The notes beneath the pieces were generated by a model, which searched no databases, was not told where the DNA came from, and saw only the letters and a program-made list of their open reading frames with translations. Positions 20,532 to 31,732 of a DNA stretch of 31,824 bases are shown here, in pieces (position 1 is the stretch's first letter; every line of letters starts with the position of its first letter). This stretch comes from Rostrohypoxylon terebratum (Eukaryota; Ascomycota; Sordariomycetes; Xylariales; Hypoxylaceae), in contig MU386053.1 in the NCBI GenBank assembly GCA_022497145.1, forward strand, positions 1 through 31,824, in the 5' to 3' direction. A program made the translations under genes and the position numbers.

Positions 20532-21248
20532 GATATCGCGACTTCATTCTGCGCGGGCGATTTTTAGGGTTATGTATCATGTTGGTTTAGCGTTTTCACG
20601 GATATTTTGGGATCGGGTGGTGATGATAAATCTATTACTTCGTCCGGAGTAATGTAGGGTGCCTTCATTTGGGTGCCTTTATTTGGGGTCCGGAGCTGAC
20701 CGGGATTTGACCGGACTATTCTGTCACATGTGGTCATAAGCAAGTCATATCTTCTAGCACACAAAAAAATCACTACACTCTTTGCGTATTTGTATGTTTT
20801 ATCTATATTGTGACCTGTAATTATCCTTCGCTCGCCTCGCACGCACAGCATAGTGTGAAAAGCATTTTGTTATTCGTTTCCATCTTGAGCGACGAAGCCG
20901 GAGATCTTTTGGGGGCGGGGGGGCGCTTCTCGGGTGAGAAGTAGAAAAGTTGCGACTAATACGAGAGCGATTCATCCAGGCATCGGATTGAAAGCTGAGT
21001 GGCGAAGTGTACAGTGTCTTTAACAAGAGCTTACGATTTGCATGTAGGAAAATCTCGTCATGGGTGCGGGCACGACTACCTTGTAAAAATATAACTTGAC
21101 AAAATAGTGGGCAACTGACTAAAAGATATTCACACGAATCAAACAGAGGGCCGTAGCCGACGGGGTAGGAGGTGAAATGTTGTGTGATTTCAATTTCAAC
21201 GTAGGAATGCTAGCTAACTACCCCGAGACGAACGCTGCGATATTTCCC
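20532..21248. other. Convergent intergenic (inositol oxygenase / IDO 3' flanks)
   Basis: About 717 bases holding both 3' UTRs. A G-run (GGGGGCGGGGGGGCG, near 20910-20925) and AT-rich stretches are the only notable features. Open frames are short and lack family character. Confidence 0.6.
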
Positions 21249-22733
21249 TCAGTAATTGCAAATACCGCCGTATTCCTCACTCATGGTCCAAGTCCCGGCG
21301 AGGCCGTGTTCCACGAGCGGTTCGTCCAGGATTTTGGGTCTCTCCTCCTTACCGAGGAAGAAGTCGTTCTGACCGGAGACCTTGGTCTGCCGGCTCATGA
21401 ACTTCTTGGCCCACACCTCGACCGACGGTTCGCCGGTCTCGTCGCGAGCCTGCTTCAGGAACGGGATCAGGGCTGTCCCGCCAGTGCCCTTGACCTTCTC
21501 ACATTTCTCATTGCGAGACGCGGTAGCTAGGTTCGTAGGAAGGTTCTGCTGACTCCTGGCGACCTCGGGACTGCGAGAGCGGCTGCGCGCCCTGTTCTCC
21601 CTAGAAGGCAGGATTATGTAGCGCGTGACGATGGCGATGTGGATGTCGCGGAACGCGCGAAGCATGGCGAGACACGCGTCGTACGCGATGCTGAGCGGGC
21701 GATCGGAGGCCGCACGACTGTCGACGAACTCCCGAATGTTGGCGACGGCTCCGACGTCGTTGAGGAAGCGCGCGTGCGATCCCGGCATATAGCGGCGCAT
21801 GTCTCGGATAAAATTGTGCTTCGGCACAAAGCTCCTCCCTTCGCGCTCCGACTCGGACGACGGATCGGGCTTCTCGCCGGTAGGCCGATGCTCGATGCCG
21901 AGGATGACGTCGAAGAACTGGATGAGGCTGCTCTGGGCGTTGCTAGGTCCGCTGTACTGGACATACTCCGATTTTCCGGAGCCGTCGTCGTACACGACGC
22001 CGCGAGGCAAGCCGGCCTCGGCCATGTTCTTGCTACCGGCGAGGAAGGTACGGATACGGCGGTAAAAGAAGCCGGGATCGCAGCTCTCGTGCATGCGGCG
22101 CAGAAGCTCGCCGAGGTCGTCAAGACGCTCGGCGAAGGCGCGCAGGCAACGTGTCACGGTCGCGCTGTCGCCTTGCCGAGCGGCAGCAACCGCCGTTAGC
22201 ATTAATGGAATGATGGGGCCGCCGCGCGCCTCGATGGCGACGGAGACGAGGTAGAACCAGGACTCGTCGAGCGATCCGGTGAACGTGAGTAGGGTAGCGA
22301 TGTTGTCAAGATCGTCGATGTCCTCGTCGACGAAGAGGGGCTTGAAATTCCACAAGACCGACGCGGCGTAGGTCGACACGGGCGGAACTTGGAGGTGCTC
22401 ACAAATATCGAGCAGGGGAACAGAGATACTCGGCGGTACCCGATCGCAGGGAGTTTCACCTCCCCAGATGTAGCCGTGAGCGAAAAAGGTGAGGAGCGTG
22501 TAGGCTCTCCTCCACTCCGCGTCATGTTCCAGACCGATGGTGGAGAGGACCGGAAGGCGGTCGACGACTCCCCGAAGACGCTTGCTCAGGATCAAGCTCT
22601 GAAAGTTGGCGCCGATCGACTCCCACTTGTTGTAGTAAGGGTCGGGGAGCCTCGTCAAAGGCAAGACGTCGGGTAAGAAGCCATGTTCCGGCGAGATTCC
22701 GTAATCGGATAAAACCGGGATAGGGGGTCTCAT
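21249..22733 (-). CDS. Indoleamine 2,3-dioxygenase (IDO/BNA2 family)
   Basis: A single-exon gene of 494 residues. It opens the indole ring of tryptophan to N-formylkynurenine with haem and O2, the first step of kynurenine and de novo NAD synthesis, in the cytosol. The start MRPPIPVLSDYGISPEHGFLP is the conserved N-terminus. The frame extends 20 codons upstream but has no ATG there, so 22733 is the start. Further signatures are DESWFYLVSVAIEARG (156-171), IQFFDVILGI, MLRAFRDIHIAIVTRYI with the proximal haem ligand H365, and GTGGTALIPFLKQARDET (416-433). Two low-complexity insertions are present: a charged one at about 282-303 and an Arg/Ser-rich one at about 378-396, just after the proximal-His helix. 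Filamentous fungi often have several IDO paralogues, so which one this is cannot be told. Confidence 0.93.
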   Translation of the reverse strand: MRPPIPVLSDYGISPEHGFLPDVLPLTRLPDPYYNKWESIGANFQSLILSKRLRGVVDRLPVLSTIGLEHDAEWRRAYTLLTFFAHGYIWGGETPCDRVPPSISVPLLDICEHLQVPPVSTYAASVLWNFKPLFVDEDIDDLDNIATLLTFTGSLDESWFYLVSVAIEARGGPIIPLMLTAVAAARQGDSATVTRCLRAFAERLDDLGELLRRMHESCDPGFFYRRIRTFLAGSKNMAEAGLPRGVVYDDGSGKSEYVQYSGPSNAQSSLIQFFDVILGIEHRPTGEKPDPSSESEREGRSFVPKHNFIRDMRRYMPGSHARFLNDVGAVANIREFVDSRAASDRPLSIAYDACLAMLRAFRDIHIAIVTRYIILPSRENRARSRSRSPEVARSQQNLPTNLATASRNEKCEKVKGTGGTALIPFLKQARDETGEPSVEVWAKKFMSRQTKVSGQNDFFLGKEERPKILDEPLVEHGLAGTWTMSEEYGGICNY

Positions 22734-24014
22734 CGCGAAGCCGGTGCCGTTATCTTGGGAATAATACGAGGCACTATAACCTAGTTGAATCAAGTTCGTC
22801 GACGTCGCAATCGAGACTTGTGATCTTATGTGGAATTAACGTAGGGGGTAGATCTGGCGATAAGACTTCCTCGAACGAATAAACTAAATAAAGTCTAGTT
22901 CCTGACGCAAGGAGTATACAGATATTATCCCGTAATACTCCTCAGCCGTGCGATACTACCAGTTGGTCGTGGGCATGCGATCTGATTGTGATCTTTTGGG
23001 GGAGCGGGAGGGGGACGGGTGATTGGCAACGGGGAGAGTCGTCCAAAAAAGTTTGGACTTAAACACTCAGGCCCAGGGCAAACTTATAAGCGTTCTTGCT
23101 AGCTTCGGACGTGCCGTGCTAATAGCGAGAGTCAAGACTCATTACTAATGAATCATTTACTTTCTTGTATGTATATATGGAGACTTGTCATGGCTAACGA
23201 GACGGGCAGACGGGTACAATATAAAAGGTATATACTAGTATACGAGAGAAGAGGCACATGCCCACAAAACTCACATGTTATATTTGCAAGGTTTTTACCT
23301 GCGGCGACATGGCGCCACTAACTTTCCGTCGGGTCCGAGTGATTGGACAAATGTCAAATCTAGGTAGATCTGGACGGAATAGACTACTTGCCCTAATCGC
23401 TAGCGGCAGTATTATATTTTCTGGGATACGACAATGCCAAACTTCAAAGTGAGGAGATGAAGAAAATCATAAAGGAGCTTCCCGAACCGATGACGGTGAT
23501 GTATCATTATCGGGTATTGTCGCATAAAGTTACCTGGGTAACCTAGGTCCTAGGTCCAGACTCATGTAGGCATGTACCTAATAATGTAATCAGCTGATCC
23601 GCGACGTCCGCAAGGGTCGTCGCAGGAGATCCTTAAGAGCGCATAGGAAGGTTGCGTTTGGAAAGGGGAAGTAGAAGTGGAATGGAATCGGGGGGTACCT
23701 ACTGCTGATGTGCTGTAAAAATTAACTATTACCTAATGACGTCTGCGGCAAACCCGATCCCGTCAGGCCGTGCGGGAGGTACGTACTTGAGGAATAAGAA
23801 GTCGTGATTGGCCAGAACTTATCGGCCTTGGTTTATCTACTATCAAACATCGAAGGCTCGTTCGTTCCCTATATACCTAGTACCTAGTACAATACCTTCC
23901 AAGCTGTTACCCCAATCACATCAATCGCATACCTATCGAATCAACCTCGACACCAACCTATTATTATCATGACGTCGCAACCTCGACCGTAATCTGCTGC
24001 ACACGAACCTCAAC
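22734..24014. other. Intergenic divergent promoter region (IDO / VPS23)
   Basis: About 1.28 kb with the IDO and VPS23 promoters. CCTAGG/GTACCTA tracts lie near 23531-23558 and 23871-23890, and a run of AT-rich TATA-like sequence near 23170-23250. A 64-codon open frame at 23258-23452 has no convincing features. No RNA gene is recognised. Confidence 0.55.
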
Positions 24015-25813
24015 ATGGTCGTCCAGCAGCATGTCCTTAATTGGTTGTATAGCGTCTTGACGAGTGTAAGGCGACCGCGCTTCTTGGAGGATCCGACTCT
24101 GACAGCTTTAACCGCGTAGGAATACCAAGATGTGAACCGGACATATAACGACGTAGCTCAGGCATTATCCCAGTACCCTTCGCTGTCACCGAGGACGGAC
24201 GTTCATAGTACGCATTTCCCTACATGTTTTGATGTTTTGATGTTTTGAAACTGTCAACTATTATAGCCTATATAGCCCCCGTCCTGACGAGACCTAGCTT
24301 TCGATAACGGCGTGTCTGCCTTGCTGCTACACCTCTCCGGCACCATCCCCGTCATATTCCGCGGGACCACCTACCGATTTCCCATCTCGTTATGGATACC
24401 GCACGCCTACCCGCGAGAGGCTCCTCTGGGATACGTGACGCCCGCCGAGAACATGGTCGTGCGGCCCGGTCAGCACGTCGACCCTCAGGGGCGTATATAT
24501 CACCCGTACCTCGTGGGTTGGGCAGAGTTCTGGGATGTGAGTAATACCGCGTTGACCCACGTCGATAACTAGTCAGGAAAAGTTGACAAGACCAGAAATC
24601 CTCGTTGCTGGATTTCCTCGCCATCCTCAGAGACATATTCGCGAAGGAGCCTCCGGTGGTCTCCCGGCAGCAAGCTCGCATCGCACCGCAGCAACAATCT
24701 GCCCCGACCCCCCCACCGGTTCCACCTCTGCCTCCGGACATGTCGAGACAAACCCCTCCGCAGATCCCCTCTCCGCGTACGAACGACTCGAGACCGCCTC
24801 CACCTCCTCCCAAAGGCAGCGACCTACCTCAGGTAATATCCGGGCCTTCTGCCGTCGCGGACGGGCCTCCGCGACCGCCTCTGCCTGACGAAGCTCGGCG
24901 CCGATCTAGCCAGTACGGTACGCTGGCGATCGCGAGCCCGACCCCGCAGCTGAATTCGCTGTCTAGATACGATGCAGTTCCTCCGCTACCGCCTCAACAG
25001 CAACAGTATCGACAAACTCCGAACGTACGATATCAACCACAACAGCAGCAGCACACTTACCCGCACGGCGATCCCTCGACCGGGTTCGCTCAGCAAGACT
25101 CCCGTCGCGCATCTATCATATCTCCCGTCACTCCCGTCCCTCATAGCATGGCCGCCCCACCGCCGAACTGGCAACATCCTGCTCCGCAGCAACCCCCGAC
25201 GCAACCTAAACCTAAACCTAAGCCGCCTCCGCCTCCCGATCTGATGGATGAGCCCTTCTCCCTATCTCTTTCGGAGTTCTCCTCGGCAACCGACCTCCCA
25301 CCTCCTCCCATCCCCCCCAACCCCGAGAAGGACGCCCTCCAACGACAGCTCGCCTCGACCCTCCACAACCTGCGCCAGCGCGCCCGTTCCCAGAACGAAT
25401 CCTCCCTCCTGGGTCTCGCCGCACAGCGCAACGCCATGCTGGCGGCGCTACAAAACTTGCAATCAGACTCCGCCTCCCTGACCCCCCTCTCCTCCGTGCT
25501 GGCCTCCAACACGTCCATCCTCCAAAACTCCTTGCGGGAAGCGGACCGCGTGATATCCAGCGCGCAAACCCGCGAACCGCCTGCTATCGACGATCTACTG
25601 GTCGCACCCACGGTCGCCGCGAACCAGCTATACGACGTTGTCGCCGAGGAGCGCGCGTTGGGCGACGCCATCTTCGTGCTCGGGAGAGCGGTCGAGCGCG
25701 GCAGGATAAGTCCTGCCGTATTTGCCAAGACCACACGTAGCTTAGCTCGCGAGTGGTTTCTGAAGAAGGCTCTCGCGAGGAAGATAGGGAGGGGCATGGG
25801 GCTCGTCGGGTAG
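24015..25813 (+). CDS. VPS23: VPS23/TSG101, ESCRT-I subunit
   Basis: Four exons: 24015-24065, 24120-24207, 24298-24536 and 24596-25813, giving 531 residues. Introns are 54, 90 and 59 nt, with phase-matched joins and CTGAC branch sites in the first two. The N-terminal UEV domain (about 1-140) shows NWLYSVLTS, YQDVNRTYNDVAQAL, HLSGTIPVIFRGTTYRFPI and the IYHPYLVGWAEFWD end. It binds ubiquitin but lacks a catalytic Cys. A long Pro/Gln-rich disordered region (about 145-368) follows, then a coiled coil (about 370-450) and the C-terminal steadiness box (about 458-531, QLYDVVAEERALGDAIFVL). It sorts ubiquitinated cargo at endosomes and, in filamentous fungi, also takes part in pH signalling. Intron 2 contains three tandem GATGTTTT units. 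Confidence 0.94.
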
Positions 25814-26117
25814 AGTTTGTCGTCAGAGACAAAATGATAAGTTCAGCACGGATATGACAAGGATTCAACGTAGGAGCAAGGCGAATGTACGCTTAAGATG
25901 ACAAGCAAGAAATCAAACAGTTAAAAAACTATACCAAGATACCTCCTTCAAGTTAATGTATGTCTTAGGTATGATTTATAGCGGTTTTCGCGGGTGACCA
26001 AGCGGCCAACCTCGATACCGGATAAGTAGGTAGCTAACTACATCTGATATCTGGAAGTTTTTTGGAGGGGTGATTGTCGTGGAGGCCTAGTAGCCGACCT
26101 CATTCCGCCTTCGATGA
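25814..26117. other. Convergent intergenic
   Basis: 304 bases between the VPS23 stop and the end of the minus-strand disordered protein gene. AT-rich with likely polyadenylation signals; nothing else seen. Confidence 0.6.
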
Positions 26118-28763
26118 TTAACCGGACCCGCCCCCTCTGCCTATCTTGATTCCGCTGCTCGCTTTTTCCTTATACATGTTGACAAGTTTCTTGACCTGGC
26201 CCGGCCGTCTTGGCTTCGGATGTCGGAGCTTGACGTCGTCGATCTGACGCACGACAAATCCCGAAGCCGTCTTCTTGCTCCAGCTGCTTTCCTTCTTCCT
26301 GTCGACCTCCTTTCCTTTTTTGGTGGTCCCGTCTCGGTTTTGATTCTTCGCCTTCGCCTTCTCTTCCCTCTTCTTGTCCTTCTCCTCTCGGCGAAGCTGT
26401 TTCTCTTCTAGCCGATGCCGCTTGCGTTCCGCTGCCGTCTGCTGCGATAGCACCCTGGACAGCGCGCTCGGACCGCCGCGGCGTGTAGTCGAAGTCGGGG
26501 ACCGGGCGATTCTTTCGGCTGCCGATCCGGTTCGATATCGCGTCGCTTTAGATAGCAGGGAGCCGTCGAAACCGAAACCGTCGAACTCGTCCGTGCCTCC
26601 TAGGCTATCCGACACGCGAGCTAAGAACGGGAACGACCTGCTCAGCGACGGCGACTGTCTGTACGTCATGTGGGGCGGCCGGCTTTCGATCTGCGCGATC
26701 AGGTCATCGTCGATGCTGGCGCTCGACTTGCCGTACGAAGAGGCGACGGGGGAGCGGACCGCCTCGGACGAGCGGGACGCGTGGTAACTAAAAATATCCG
26801 AGCGGCGATGCCGCAGCCGGCGGCAAAACGAACTCGACCAGGTATCGTCGAAATCGGCCTGGTTGCTCGGACCCGCCTGCTCTTCGCCGGCCGATCGAAT
26901 GAGGGAATTAGAGATCCGCCTCCATAATTTGATGCTCCGTTGTCTGAAAGGGTGCCAGCCGCCGCGCGACTTTCGCGTGCGGTTGTTCTCCTTTCCTCTT
27001 GGAGACAAATCCGCGTCGTCGTAAGACTCGGAAACGGATGTCCGGCTCGGGGCGGAGCCGCGTTCTAGACGTTCAAACTGTCGGATGCCGCCTTTGGTGG
27101 GATAATCCTGCTCGGCTGGCAAGTTCTCGTCCAGCTCGATATCGAACCGCGCCTCGTGCTTTCTCGAGCTCGCATTACCTAGCACGTCCGGAACTGCGAA
27201 ATCGCAAGAAAAGTCGTCAGTCGATATCGCCGTGGTCAGCTCGGGAATTTTGATCGGGGGAGGCATCTCCGCGATCGGCTCCGTCTCGACCTTTGGCCTA
27301 TTCCGGGTTCGACTTTGCCAAAACGATCTGAAAGGTGACGCGCCTTGACTCGGGGTTCTCTCGAACAACCTGCGAAGATCCGACACCTTTCCCGCGCATT
27401 TCGAAGGGGTTCTCGACTTCGAAGTCGGCATCTCCTCTACCGTCGCTACTTTTGGGGGTGTATTGCGGAAGCCGCCGATCGAATTGGTAGATAGGAACGG
27501 GTGAACCACGTGCGGCAAAGAATCATGGCTTCCCGGAAGGAGAGACGCATCCTGCCCTACCGAGTATTCGTCCTGCCCTATGGTGTCTTCGTGTTCGAGC
27601 GATACGGCTCCATCGAGGTTATGGGCATTCCCTTTACGGAACAAGCTGTTCTTTGGTAACGAGCGTTTTGGGAAGTGACGTATGGTGTCTGTGCTATCTC
27701 GCGCGATCGGGGTGTCCCGGATGCTCCATTCATCGACGGACTCTACGTTGCTGCTCTGAAGTTTTGTCGTCCTCAAACGCGGTATCGGCTCGTAAGGTAT
27801 GACTTCGGGTTGCGAGCTTTTCTCAAAGGATTTGCGAAGATCCGCCACGCTCGGTTGCCCCCTCCTTACGGGAATCCTCGATATAGATGAAAACCTTTGA
27901 TTTTCGGTCGGCGATTGCTCTGTTAGATCGCATTCCTGGCCGCTACTGCTGCTCGCCTGCTGCGAATGTTCGATGTTGGCAGGTGAGGTGGCCTGCGGCT
28001 TTGTCGGGGACTGCTGCCGAGAAGGAATAGACCCCGAGATACACGATTTGGCTAGATGCGGCATCGACCTCTGAGTATTGGATTGTTCGGAGCTCAGCTC
28101 GATAGGTTTTGTAAAAGAATAGTACACTACATAATTAGTTGCGTCCTAAGTTTTCCGATAGATGTACTAACAGCTTCTATTTTCGAATGCCCTTCTCCGA
28201 TCCGCGATCAGGCTGGGTTCCGATCCAGAGGGCATTTGGGACTGTCCGTCTTTGGGGGGTTCCCGTTCTTTACTTAGGTCGCTCTCTGCGCGGGACCGAG
28301 AGACGCCCGCTCCCGGTTTCCGTAGGGTGCTCACTGGGAGTTTCGACTCGCCTCTAAGAGGCGGCGAGACGGTTTGCCTCGGAGATACGTACCCCGGTTC
28401 CTCGACAGGACTGCTCTTATCAACGAAGGCTGTCCTCGGCGACGTACCTAAGGTTTGTCGGGTCCGGGGTATTCCGCTGTTTTGTTCTCTCGACGCACAG
28501 TTATTCTCGGCGTTGTTGACGGCGTCGAGGATTTCGAACTTGGACACGAGAGACCCTAACTTCGGAGCGGGAAGACGGCGTCGAGACGGAGCCTTGACGA
28601 TCGGTCGAGGGGAGATTTCCTCCTTGTCCCCAGACTTGGAGCCGTCGAAATCGGCATCTAATTTTTGTGGAGGGAGGCGTAGCGGCGCGGGCTGAAGCTC
28701 GAGACTGGAGCCGCGAGATTTTTTTGCTAAGGAAGAACTCGTCGAGCTTGAGTTGAACGCCAT
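26118..28763 (-). CDS. Large disordered protein with repeated [VI][AS]DxR[RK]xFE motif, conserved basic C-terminus
   Basis: Not recognised. Two exons, 28763-28172 and 28126-26118, joined across a 45-nt intron (GTTAGT donor, CTAAT branch, GTAG acceptor), give 866 residues. The protein is mostly Ser/Pro/Arg-rich and probably disordered. Four related segments stand out: LVSKFE (about 72-77), LIADRRRAFE (185-194), SVADLRKSFE (290-299) and KVSDLRRLFE (444-453). The last three share [VI]-[AS]-D-x-R-[RK]-x-F-E. Near the C-terminus a charged coiled coil (ERKRHRLEEKQLRREEKDK) is followed by GFVVRQIDDVKLRHPKPRRP, which looks like a conserved functional patch, and a Gly-rich tail. The layout suggests a scaffold with repeated docking motifs, perhaps cytoskeletal or cell-cycle related, but there is no direct evidence. 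Additional upstream exons are possible. Confidence 0.7.
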
Positions 28764-28988
28764 CGGTAATATCTACGATGAAAAATACGAAAACTTCCAA
28801 GAAGTCCAAGATGTCGAAGTAAGCCTGAGGAGAGAGGAAAGAGTTTGGGAGTAAAACAATTTACGAAACAGAAAAATTACGAGACTTTTTTTGGGTCGGT
28901 CCAGATTTCCACACAAAAAACTAAGAAGGCACGTTCACGAGCCCTGGAGATTATAGCAAGCACGGATTGATAGGTGCATAAAATACGA

Positions 28989-30721
28989 TTACACCTGCTC
29001 GTCCGGCCACTTTGCCTCGTGGTTTCCCCTCAAACAGCTCCCGCGGTCGTATCCCAGCTTAGTCGTGTCGTACGTAGCTGCCGGACCGATAATCACCATC
29101 TCTTCATCCGGTATACCGAGATCGGCCTTGACGGTGGTAAAATATCTAGGGATCAGCAGCTGCGGCGCCACCTTTGGCAAGTCGCCTAGAAACTACGAGA
29201 TTTTAGCAAACTGGAATCTTTTTTTTTTTTTTTGGTAGAGTAAAAAAAAGGAGAAAAAAGAAGGCTCACCACCCTCATCTGCCTGTGTATATCATCGTAG
29301 TGCCGCAACTTCATATTCGGCCACATCTCGCGCAAAGATTGCTGCACCTCTGGACTCTGCGTGCCGAGGGATATAAGAAAGCTGTTGAGCTGGTTTAGCG
29401 ACGTCGACACCAGGTAGTTTCCGCCCTTTTTTGCTCTCCTATCCAGCGCGTTCATGATGCCTACGCAACCCACGATCCCGGTCTGAAAGTCGGAGTTGGG
29501 CAAGAACGGCATTACGGGCTCGTCTACGTCCCACATCTGAGCAAATAACCACGCTACCCCGGTTACGGCGTCGCTGATCTGCTGCCAGCCGCTGCGGTGC
29601 CTCCAAGGTCCCTTCCACCCGTAGCAGTTCTCGCGGGCATACACTATACCCTTTCCTCGCCTCTTGGCCACCTCGTGCACGTATGTCACGCCGAACCCGA
29701 GCTTCTCCAAGGCGCCGGGACGGTACCCGTCGACCACGACGTCGGCGTCCTCTATCAACCTTATAAGCGCCTCCCGCCCTGCCTCGGTCTTCAGGTCGAG
29801 GTGCGCGTCCCTCTTGCCCGCGTTACTCTCAAAGAGGACGATGCCAATGTCCGGCAGCCTCATGTTCGACACCCTGACCACGGTGGCGCCGAATAGACCC
29901 GCGAGCCTGGTGATGGTCGGTCCGGCGATCGCTCGCGTGAGGTCGACGACCTTCACACCTTCCAAGGGTCTGCGCGTCTCCGAACGGACTTTGGGCCACG
30001 GCACCGGCGGTAGCTTCTCGCTGGGAAATTCTTCTAGTAGGTATAGCGCGTCGTCGGCCACCGCCTTGCCTTGCTCGGTGTCGCGGTACTCTTTTGGAGT
30101 GAGACAGATCCCGCCCGCCTGCCTCCAGTATTCGTTGGCCTCGACGTCCAGCCACTCCGCGTCGAACCGCCTCACCCCTTCGCACAGCTCTTCGATCGCT
30201 TCCATCTCGCTGGCAACGTCCTTGTCCGTCGGCAGCCCAAGCATCCTCAGGCTCCGGTCGGAATTTAACCCTCCGTGTAGGTGAAACCAGCGCCCGTCGC
30301 GCGTCGGATACAAGCTTGTCACCAGTCGGCGCCAGAAGGTGAACTGATTCGTGGTGTCGTAGACGGAGTACCGCCTCACCAATTCCGCGTCAGACACGGA
30401 CTTCCCGCCGACCCGCATCAGCCAGAACGAGAAGAGGAAGGCGGAGGCGACATCGCTGTTGACCACGACCCTTTGGTCATCTAGGCCGTACCGGTCGGCG
30501 CATATGGCGTTTCCGAAGGTGGCAAGCAGCGCCCAGAGCGCGGCACTCAGCTCGGTGCACTTTACGGGAGACGGGAGGAAAGGCGAGGCGAGAGCAGAGG
30601 AGTCGAAAGAGGTGCGCCGGGACGCGGCCTCGACGTGCTCGGGGATCTGTAGCCGCGAGTCCGCGAGCAGAACCGACCGAAAGATGCGTGAAGCTTCGGC
30701 CTGTATCGTGTAGTTTCCCAT
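28989..30721 (-). CDS. CaiB/BaiF family (type III) CoA-transferase
   Basis: Two exons, 30721-29270 and 29192-28989, give 551 residues. The 77-nt intron (GTGAGC donor, GCTAAAAT branch-like, GTAG acceptor) includes a 15-base A run on the coding strand. The family moves CoA between acyl groups. The core starts near 253 with PLEGVKVVDLTRAIAGPTI and continues with GLFGATVVRV, HLDLKTEAGREAL and DADVVVDGYRPGALEKLG. NSDFQTGIVG carries the expected catalytic Asp, D411. The second exon ends the fold with GDLPKVAPQLL and a basic tail. The first 250 residues are a divergent N-terminal region, as in fungal members that are nearly twice the size of the bacterial enzymes. The substrate is unknown; labels such as alpha-methylacyl-CoA racemase would be a guess. 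This is the last gene before the telomere. Confidence 0.9.
29219..29233. repeat. 15-base T homopolymer in an intron
   Basis: A run of 15 T on the + strand (A on the coding strand) within the CoA-transferase intron. Length is prone to variation and to sequencing error, but it does not affect the coding frame. Confidence 0.8.
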
Positions 30722-31732
30722 GACGTCTTACGGTCGCGATACGAACACATACGGCGTCAGATCAAGGCGACGAATCGCCTATATAACCGCGCGCGACCGG
30801 GGTTTTTTTTGGGGGGGGGGACGAAACATCCTGCGGGGAAATGCAGGCTGCTATTTATCCGCGGCGCGACCCGGTAAATTTGGCGGTTGGACACCAAAGT
30901 ATCGTCTATCGAATACTGAGACGACGTATATTGATTTTGTACACGAGAGGCGATAGGTTCTCCGCCAGCACTCGGAGGTCTTCTCGAGATGCGGGAGTCG
31001 AGACGGGCAAAGTCTCAAGCTTGGGGGGCCGGTTGGGGGGTATCGAAGATTTAGGGGCCATAGCATCCGATCTAGATCTCCGAGCCGACCTTGTAGGCGA
31101 ATAAGCTATTTTAGAAGAGCAGATTCTCTTCCGGTATGGGAAGTGTGAATGATATATCGGAGCCGCGAATATGAGCACGTCTCATCCCCGAAACGCGTGA
31201 GTAGAGCCATTTAGAGGCGGATCTCTGCTTGCCTCTAGGAACTGCCGACGAAGCATGACTTGCGGTGACGTATTGAGACGGGATCTCTGGTCGTAACTTG
31301 GCAGCCGGCGTATTGCTCACGTCGGTTTAGCAAGTAGAGCTGCAGCGGTGAAAACTAGCCATGTTTAGGTATCAAAAGAAATTCAGACGTATAATGTTAC
31401 AAGTATTCGTCTATCTGATACTTGCTTTTTGCACCTACTAATCCTCAAGTCCGGGTGCATATCCGCGGTCGATGGTACCCGTAGGCGATTCGAAATGTTA
31501 AGGCAGTACTCTTATGACCCGAGATCTGTCTGCGTGCACCTCATTGGCCGAGCTTCGAACGCTTTGTATATCAGTAGGTACTAGTGAATTGTGACCTGTG
31601 AATCGTGAATCGGCATTGTAACAAACGACGTCTCTGTGCTCGGTTTAAATGCTTTCAAAAGTAAAGATGGCGAGTCTACTTATACTGAAGCTTCTACTAG
31701 ATTCTCGTAATTACGTATACCTGTTCGGAAAC
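30722..31732. other. Subtelomeric region without a supported gene
   Basis: About 1 kb between the CoA-transferase start and the telomere. It begins with that gene's promoter, then a T8-G10 run near 30802-30820. Short minus-strand frames occur at 30906-31178 and 31111-31320. One has a 51-codon ATG-started segment (31061-30906) with Pro-rich character, but nothing ties it to a family. No telomere-linked helicase, transposon, or internal telomeric repeat is seen. Confidence 0.6.
30780..30786 (-). promoter_or_regulatory. Candidate TATA box of the CoA-transferase gene
   Basis: TTATATA on the minus strand, about 60 bp before the ATG at 30721, in a GC-rich setting that makes it stand out. Confidence 0.45.

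Noticed and set aside
23258..23452. Plus-strand 64-codon frame with a CYIC motif
   Set aside because: A single Cys pair only, no second metal-binding pair, no similarity recognised, in an AT-rich intergenic stretch.
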